From DATCZB01 sp035513215 (lineage in GTDB: Bacteria > Pseudomonadota > Gammaproteobacteria > Steroidobacterales > Rariloculaceae), in assembly GCA_035513215.1 (NCBI GenBank), contig DATKCK010000088.1, positions 1 through 9,297 of the forward strand: a stretch of DNA of 9,297 nucleotides. The letters are read 5' to 3'. Shown one piece after another: positions 5,944 to 9,297 of the stretch. Every line of letters begins with the position of its first letter. Position 1 is the stretch's first letter. The notes under the pieces were generated by a model. The model did not search any database. It had not been told where the DNA came from and saw only the letters and a list, made by a program, of their open reading frames with translations. Position numbers and translations under genes: made by a program.

Positions 5944-7998
5944 TCAGTCCTCGCCGGCATCCCAGACGACACGATTGCCTGTTACCGGATTCACGTAGTG
6001 GTAGGGCGGCAGAAACGCCGACGGATACATCTCGAAGTCGACGGTCGGCGGCGCATCGGGCGGGTTGTCGGTGCTGATACCGGGCGGCGGCCGCGGCTGA
6101 TTGTCGAGCCAGCCCTCGGCGTAGTTGACGAAGTAGGTATTGAAGACCTGGTCCTTGCCGAGCTTCCAGATCCCGTCCTCCTCGACGAACTCGTTCTCGT
6201 AGATTCCGCCCATCCACATCGAATATTGGCCGTAGCTGCCCATGATCGAGAGTGCGCGCGAGCGCATGTTGGCGCCCGTGCCGTCGTCGTTGAGATGAAT
6301 GACGGGCTGGTACTGCATGTGGTTGTGCAGGTCGACCGGCGGATAGAGGTCGAGATTGCGCCTGACGCTCGCCTTGCCGGCATAGACGCCGCGCAGCGCG
6401 ATCTCGATCGTGCCGTCGTCGGAGAAGATCCCGGCCAGATCGTCCATCTGGTAGCGAGCCAGGTAGTAGCCGTAGATGCCCTGGAGGCGCTCGATCTGCT
6501 CGATGTCCTCGATCTGCTCGACCCGATAGCCGAGATCGGCCAGCCGGCTCGCGGCGGCGCCGGCATCGGCGAATGCGGGAACGTTGCCGGGCGGCGCGGG
6601 ATCGTCCGCCGGTTCGCCCGTGACCGGATTCGGATAGTGAAAATCGGGATCGGGGACCGCCGGATACGGCGCGTGATCGATGGCAGAAGGTGCGTCGGGC
6701 GCGATACTCGACGCGGCGTGATAACTCGGCCACTCGAGCGCCGTCCGGCCCCAGCCTTCCTTATCCGGCGTATACATGCGAATGTAGCTTCGAAGGTGCG
6801 CGATCTTCCAGACGCCGTCTTCCTTGACGTAGTCGTTCTCGTACCAGCCGACGCCCCATTCGGAAAACTCGCCGTACTTCGCTTCCTGTGCGAACAGGCG
6901 CCAGCGGCCCCGGGCCGTCCGGCCGTCGGGCGCGACGTGCACGATCGGCATCAGCTGCATCTGATCGTAGAGGCGGCCCTCCTTCGGGCCTTCGTCGTCG
7001 AGCGACCCGAGGTATTCGCGCACGCGATCCTTGCCGTGGTAGACACCGCCGCCCGCGATCTCGAAAACGCCGTCGTCGGCGAACAGGTCCGCGGCCTCCG
7101 ACCAGAGGCCTTCCTCGATGTAGAAGCCGTAGATACGCTGCAGGTTCTCGATCTCGTTCTCGTCCTCGATCGCGCGGATACCGCGCTCGAGCCTGGCCGC
7201 CTCGCGTGCCAGCGCCTCGAGGCTTCGGTCGCTGCGGGGCAGGTCCGGCGCGAATGCCGCAAGGTCGACGGCTTCGGCGCCCTGCACGGGATTCGGGAAA
7301 TGGAACGGCGGCAGAAACGTCGCGGGCCAGGGCTCGTAGGCGAACGAGGTCGGCTCATCCGGCGGCAGGCGGTCGGAGACCCACCTGGCGCCGTTGAAAT
7401 CCTCGTTCTGATGCCAGCCGCCTTCGTAAGCGACGAGCATGGTCTGGAACCAGTGCAGCTTCGATATCTTCCAGACGCCGTCCTCCTTGACGTACTCGTT
7501 CTCGAACGGTCCCTCGCCCCAGACGGCATACTCGCCGAGCCGTCCCGCCATGACGATGTCGCGCCAGCGGCCCTGCGCGCTCATGCCGTCCGGCGCCACG
7601 GTCACCACCGGCATCAGCTGCATGTGCTCGTTGAGCTCGCCTGCCGCGAGGCCATGGCGCCCCTCTCCGAGCACGTAGAAATACTCGCGGATGCGGTCGC
7701 GGCCGCGGTAGATTCCATCGAGCCCGATCTCGAGCGTGGCGTCCGCGACGAAGAGATCGGCGAGATGGTCCCAGAGCTTGTGATCGAGATAGTAGCCGTA
7801 GGCGCGCTGGAGCCGCTTGATGTCGTTGGAGTCCTCGACGAGCCGCCGCCGGTGCTCCATGCCGTCGAGCTCGTCCCACAGCGCGCCGATCTCGGCGCTG
7901 TCGGCCGGCGTCGGCGTCTCCGGCGGCGGCGCGTCGCTGCCGCAGGCGCAAAGCCCGAGCGATATCGCTACGGCAAAAGTTGAAAGCATCGGCTTCAT
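5944..7998 (-). CDS. Secreted lipoprotein with three tandem SnoaL/NTF2-like domains
   Basis: This 684-residue protein starts with a signal peptide, MKPMLSTFAVAISLGLCACGSD. Cys19 is the likely lipidated residue (L-C-A-C, slightly unusual), followed by Gly, which points to the outer membrane. A Pro-rich linker follows. Three homologous units lie at about 56-238, 278-459 and 496-672. Each has a YGYY/YGFY helix (67, 288-293, 508-512), an LADLF-type segment, an EI...GVY.GKDRVREY stretch, a MQLMP or MQYQP strand, VAPDG...GRWR, and YEN(E/D)YVKEDGVWKI. Each ends with FHFPNPV, FHYPNPV or YHYVNPV. SnoaL-like folds include isomerases, dehydratases and binding proteins. The strand histidine is present in units 1 (His125) and 3 (His560) and is glutamine in unit 2 (Gln346). 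The ATG at 7998 gives a clean signal peptide with AGGGGGG 10 bases upstream. It leads the minus-strand cluster, so the catalytic or binding step is probably periplasmic or outer-membrane. Confidence 0.88.
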   Translation of the reverse strand: MKPMLSTFAVAISLGLCACGSDAPPPETPTPADSAEIGALWDELDGMEHRRRLVEDSNDIKRLQRAYGYYLDHKLWDHLADLFVADATLEIGLDGIYRGRDRIREYFYVLGEGRHGLAAGELNEHMQLMPVVTVAPDGMSAQGRWRDIVMAGRLGEYAVWGEGPFENEYVKEDGVWKISKLHWFQTMLVAYEGGWHQNEDFNGARWVSDRLPPDEPTSFAYEPWPATFLPPFHFPNPVQGAEAVDLAAFAPDLPRSDRSLEALAREAARLERGIRAIEDENEIENLQRIYGFYIEEGLWSEAADLFADDGVFEIAGGGVYHGKDRVREYLGSLDDEGPKEGRLYDQMQLMPIVHVAPDGRTARGRWRLFAQEAKYGEFSEWGVGWYENDYVKEDGVWKIAHLRSYIRMYTPDKEGWGRTALEWPSYHAASSIAPDAPSAIDHAPYPAVPDPDFHYPNPVTGEPADDPAPPGNVPAFADAGAAASRLADLGYRVEQIEDIEQIERLQGIYGYYLARYQMDDLAGIFSDDGTIEIALRGVYAGKASVRRNLDLYPPVDLHNHMQYQPVIHLNDDGTGANMRSRALSIMGSYGQYSMWMGGIYENEFVEEDGIWKLGKDQVFNTYFVNYAEGWLDNQPRPPPGISTDNPPDAPPTVDFEMYPSAFLPPYHYVNPVTGNRVVWDAGED

Positions 7999-8073
7999 TC
8001 GCGAGCGACCCCCCTGATCCCCTCGTGGCATCGACACTTTAGCAGAAGCTTGACGCCCGCCGCGCCGAGAAAG

Positions 8074-8127
8074 AAAAATGGGGTCAGACCCCATTCGGAA
8101 ACCTGAATGGGGTCTGACCCCGTTTTT
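8074..8127. repeat. REPIN-like inverted pair of REP palindromes
   Basis: ATGGGGTC-A-GACCCCAT (8078-8094) is an odd-length perfect palindrome. ATGGGGTCTGACCCC (8107-8121) is the same element in the opposite orientation, with T at the centre. With flanks, AAAA...CCCCATTC (up to 8096) and GAATGGGG...GTTTT (from 8105) form arms of about 22 bp with one mismatch around an 8-base loop, GGAAACCT. Sequences of this type are widespread REP elements of proteobacteria, mobilised by RAYT (Y1 transposase-like) enzymes. No RAYT gene is in the window. It lies between divergent genes and could form a cruciform or end transcripts from either side. Confidence 0.7.
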
Positions 8128-8141
8128 GGACCCCGTTTTTG
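8116..8141. repeat. Adjacent tandem 13-bp repeat at the REPIN edge
   Basis: GACCCCGTTTTTG occurs twice with no gap, at 8116-8128 and 8129-8141. A decayed third unit (GACTCCGTCTTCC, 8141-8153) overlaps the last base. The first copy begins inside the right REP palindrome. It looks like replication-slippage expansion of the REP flank. Confidence 0.6.
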
Positions 8142-8174
8142 ACTCCGTCTTCCACTCGCAACCAACGGAAAACC

Positions 8175-8663
8175 ATGAAAATCAAACGTATCGTATTCGG
8201 AACCCTGGCTCTGCTCGCCAGCGGAACGCTGTTCGCTCAGGCCGCTCCCGTCGTCGCTGTCGACGATCCGGAGTCGCTGTTCGTCGACGACGATTCCGAG
8301 ATTCACCGCAACAAGCAGGCGGCGCTGCACATCATGCGCGAGCTCTTGCAGTGCAATCAGTGGGACCGGGCCGACGAGTGGCTGACCGAGCGGTATATCC
8401 AGCACAACCCGGGCTTCGCGTCGGGCAGAGAGACCGTCGTTCAGGCATTCAGCTCGTTCACGGAACCGACGGTACCCTGTGGCGAGCTGACGACCGGCAT
8501 CGTCGCCGTGCTCGCGGACGAGGACAAGGTCGGCGTCGTCATTCGCCGCGAGCTGCCGCGTCCGGACAATTCCGACCAGACCTACACGACGATCTGGTTC
8601 GACATGTGGCGATTCGTCGACGGCAAGGCCGACGAGCACTGGGACACCGCAACGCTCGACTGA
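8175..8663 (+). CDS. Secreted SnoaL-like (NTF2-fold) protein
   Basis: This 162-residue protein has a Sec signal peptide, MKIKRIVFGTLALLASGTLFAQA, with predicted cleavage after Ala23. The mature part is a single SnoaL-like domain: helix NKQAALHIMRELLQCNQWDRADEWL, then the motif ERYIQHNPGFASGRETV (72-88; His77), and the final strand FDMWRFVDGKADEHWDTATLD (His155, Asp157). YIQHNP and EHWD are the family signature of predicted SnoaL-like aldol-condensation or cyclase proteins. Two cysteines only, Cys60 and Cys102, could form a disulfide in the periplasm. The ATG at 8175 is chosen because the signal peptide begins there and GGAA (8167-8170) precedes it; an upstream in-frame ATG is not needed. It is transcribed divergently from the three-domain SnoaL lipoprotein across the REPIN region and converges with the methyltransferase. 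It shares only the fold with the lipoprotein units, not their long motifs. Confidence 0.87.
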   Translation: MKIKRIVFGTLALLASGTLFAQAAPVVAVDDPESLFVDDDSEIHRNKQAALHIMRELLQCNQWDRADEWLTERYIQHNPGFASGRETVVQAFSSFTEPTVPCGELTTGIVAVLADEDKVGVVIRRELPRPDNSDQTYTTIWFDMWRFVDGKADEHWDTATLD

Positions 8664-8679
8664 TCGAGCCCGGTCACGC

Positions 8680-8714
8680 TTCGGGCGGTCGGAGGCCGGC
8701 CCCGACCGCCCGAA
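8680..8714. terminator. Bidirectional hairpin between convergent genes
   Basis: TTCGGGCGGTCGG (8680-8692) pairs perfectly with CCGACCGCCCGAA (8702-8714) around the 9-base loop AGGCCGGCC. It sits between a plus-strand stop at 8663 and a minus-strand stop at 8722. The 13-bp GC-rich stem is stable, but no T-run follows on either strand, so it may terminate weakly or protect the 3' ends. Confidence 0.6.
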
Positions 8715-8721
8715 TCCTAGC

Positions 8722-9297
8722 TCAGTCCGGCTTCCTGAACAGCAGCACGGCGCGATCCGTCTCGCCGCGCATCGTGAAGACGTTGCCCGTGCGCGGATCG
8801 TCGGCATTGGCGAGCACATCGCTCTCGACCTCGAGCTCGAAGCCCGCACCGGTCACTTCCTCGATGATCGTCTCCGGGTCGATCCGGTGAAGCGTGCCGG
8901 CATCGCGCCAGCCCGAGCCACCCTCGGCCTTGTGATCGACGATCAGGTAGGCGCCGCCCGGCTTCAGCGCTTCGAAGACCTTCGCATTGAGCGCGGCGGT
9001 ATCGATGCCCCCGGACATCAGATCGTGATAGAACAGAACGTTGAACACGATGTCGACGTCGGACGGAAACTCCGCCTCCGCGTAATCGACGAGGTGATAC
9101 TCGGTATTCGGACGGTCGTAAACGAAGGTGCGCGCCGCCGCTGCGCCGAAGTCGACGAAGGTTGGATCGAACATGTCGAGCTTGCCGTTAGGGCCGACGA
9201 TCGTGGACAGGAGCGCCGAGTAGTACTGGCCGAAGCTGCCGAGCTCGATGACGTGATCGCCAATCCTGATGCCCGACAGCGTCAGGACTTCGAGAGG
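8722..9297 (-). CDS. SAM-dependent methyltransferase, COG4798-like (partial, 5' end off the window)
   Basis: The visible 191 residues are the C-terminal part of a class I methyltransferase and run open to the right edge. The SAM-binding loop is VIELGSFGQYYSALLS (16-31 of the visible part), followed by VGPNGKLDMFD with the acidic end of strand 2. The strand-4 region is DIVFNVLFYHDL (82-93), followed by ALKPGGAYLIVDHKAEGGSG (110-129). GTLHRIDPETIIEEVTGAGFELE and the C-terminal strand TDRAVLLFRKP complete the fold. ALKPGG..L.VDH and the HRID helix fit the COG4798 predicted methyltransferases, usually about 250-280 residues, so some 60-90 residues are missing. Many relatives are exported; whether this one has a signal peptide cannot be seen. 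The SAM loop reads GSFGQ where G.G.G is usual, so the middle glycine is replaced. The substrate is unknown. Confidence 0.85.
   Translation of the reverse strand, partial: PLEVLTLSGIRIGDHVIELGSFGQYYSALLSTIVGPNGKLDMFDPTFVDFGAAAARTFVYDRPNTEYHLVDYAEAEFPSDVDIVFNVLFYHDLMSGGIDTAALNAKVFEALKPGGAYLIVDHKAEGGSGWRDAGTLHRIDPETIIEEVTGAGFELEVESDVLANADDPRTGNVFTMRGETDRAVLLFRKPD

Noticed and set aside
4100..6733. An 877-codon minus-strand frame overlapping the transporter and lipoprotein
   Set aside because: It is a frame-shifted shadow, rich in Arg, Ala and Gly and with no family motifs, while the other frame has clear SLC13 and SnoaL motifs.
3835..7983. A very long open frame (1382 codons) on the plus strand
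   Set aside because: It lies antisense to the aldolase, transporter and SnoaL lipoprotein genes, is Arg/Asp/His-rich without domains, and is explained by GC-rich codon use on the opposite strand.
7999..8094. Start of the lipoprotein at ATG 8094 (MGSDPIFL...)
   Set aside because: That N-terminus is translated REP palindrome and places 32 residues before a proper signal peptide; ATG 7998 has a ribosome site and fits.
8139..8144. TTGACT as a -35 box for the 8175 gene
   Set aside because: No acceptable -10 lies 16-18 bases downstream, and the predicted start would leave no leader.
8116..8153. A CRISPR-like array
   Set aside because: The 13-bp units are adjacent without spacers and there are only two perfect copies; no cas gene is near.

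Overview
The window reads as high-GC Pseudomonadota DNA, most likely from a gammaproteobacterium. The basis is the GC-rich codon use, a P4-type integrase with an AlpA-like regulator, a REPIN-like inverted repeat of the ATGGGGTC-A-GACCCCAT type, and SnoaL-like proteins of a style common in marine or soil gammaproteobacteria. The species cannot be named from the sequence.

Region 1 (about 1-2161) is the end of an integrative element. Three minus-strand genes run leftward: a P4-type tyrosine recombinase (start 1984), a small hypothetical gene that overlaps its 3' end by 8 bp (start GTG 750), and an AlpA-family regulator (start 265). A strong hairpin terminator lies at 30-70. A 14-base sequence at 2148-2161 is identical to the usual 3' end of many tRNA-Ser genes and no tRNA body is attached to it, so it is probably the attachment core marking the element's right border. 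The rest of the element would lie off the left edge. The 2033-2386 stretch also carries a good integrase promoter, repeated TTGCRAC-like heptamers and a 20-bp inverted repeat.

Region 2 (2387-2578) holds one small, very acidic protein gene on the plus strand, convergent with region 3.

Region 3 (2621-7998, minus strand) is a tight four-gene cluster in the order 7998 to 2621: a secreted lipoprotein made of three tandem SnoaL/NTF2-like domains, an SLC13-type anion transporter with two central RCK_C (TrkA-C) domains, an HpcH/HpaI-family class II aldolase, and a dienelactone-hydrolase-family enzyme. Stops and starts abut or overlap, so they are probably co-transcribed. A coherent but unproven reading is a small catabolic module: modification of a substrate outside the cytoplasm, uptake of an organic anion, then aldol cleavage and ester or lactone hydrolysis inside. 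The transporter has no ATG, GTG or TTG for its first membrane helix, and its frame continues directly from the lipoprotein's TGA stop.

Region 4 (7999-9297) starts with a divergent intergenic region containing the REPIN-like hairpin and a tandem 13-bp repeat. A second secreted SnoaL-like protein follows (plus strand, 8175-8663). It converges through a shared 13-bp-stem hairpin on a COG4798-like SAM-dependent methyltransferase that runs off the right edge.
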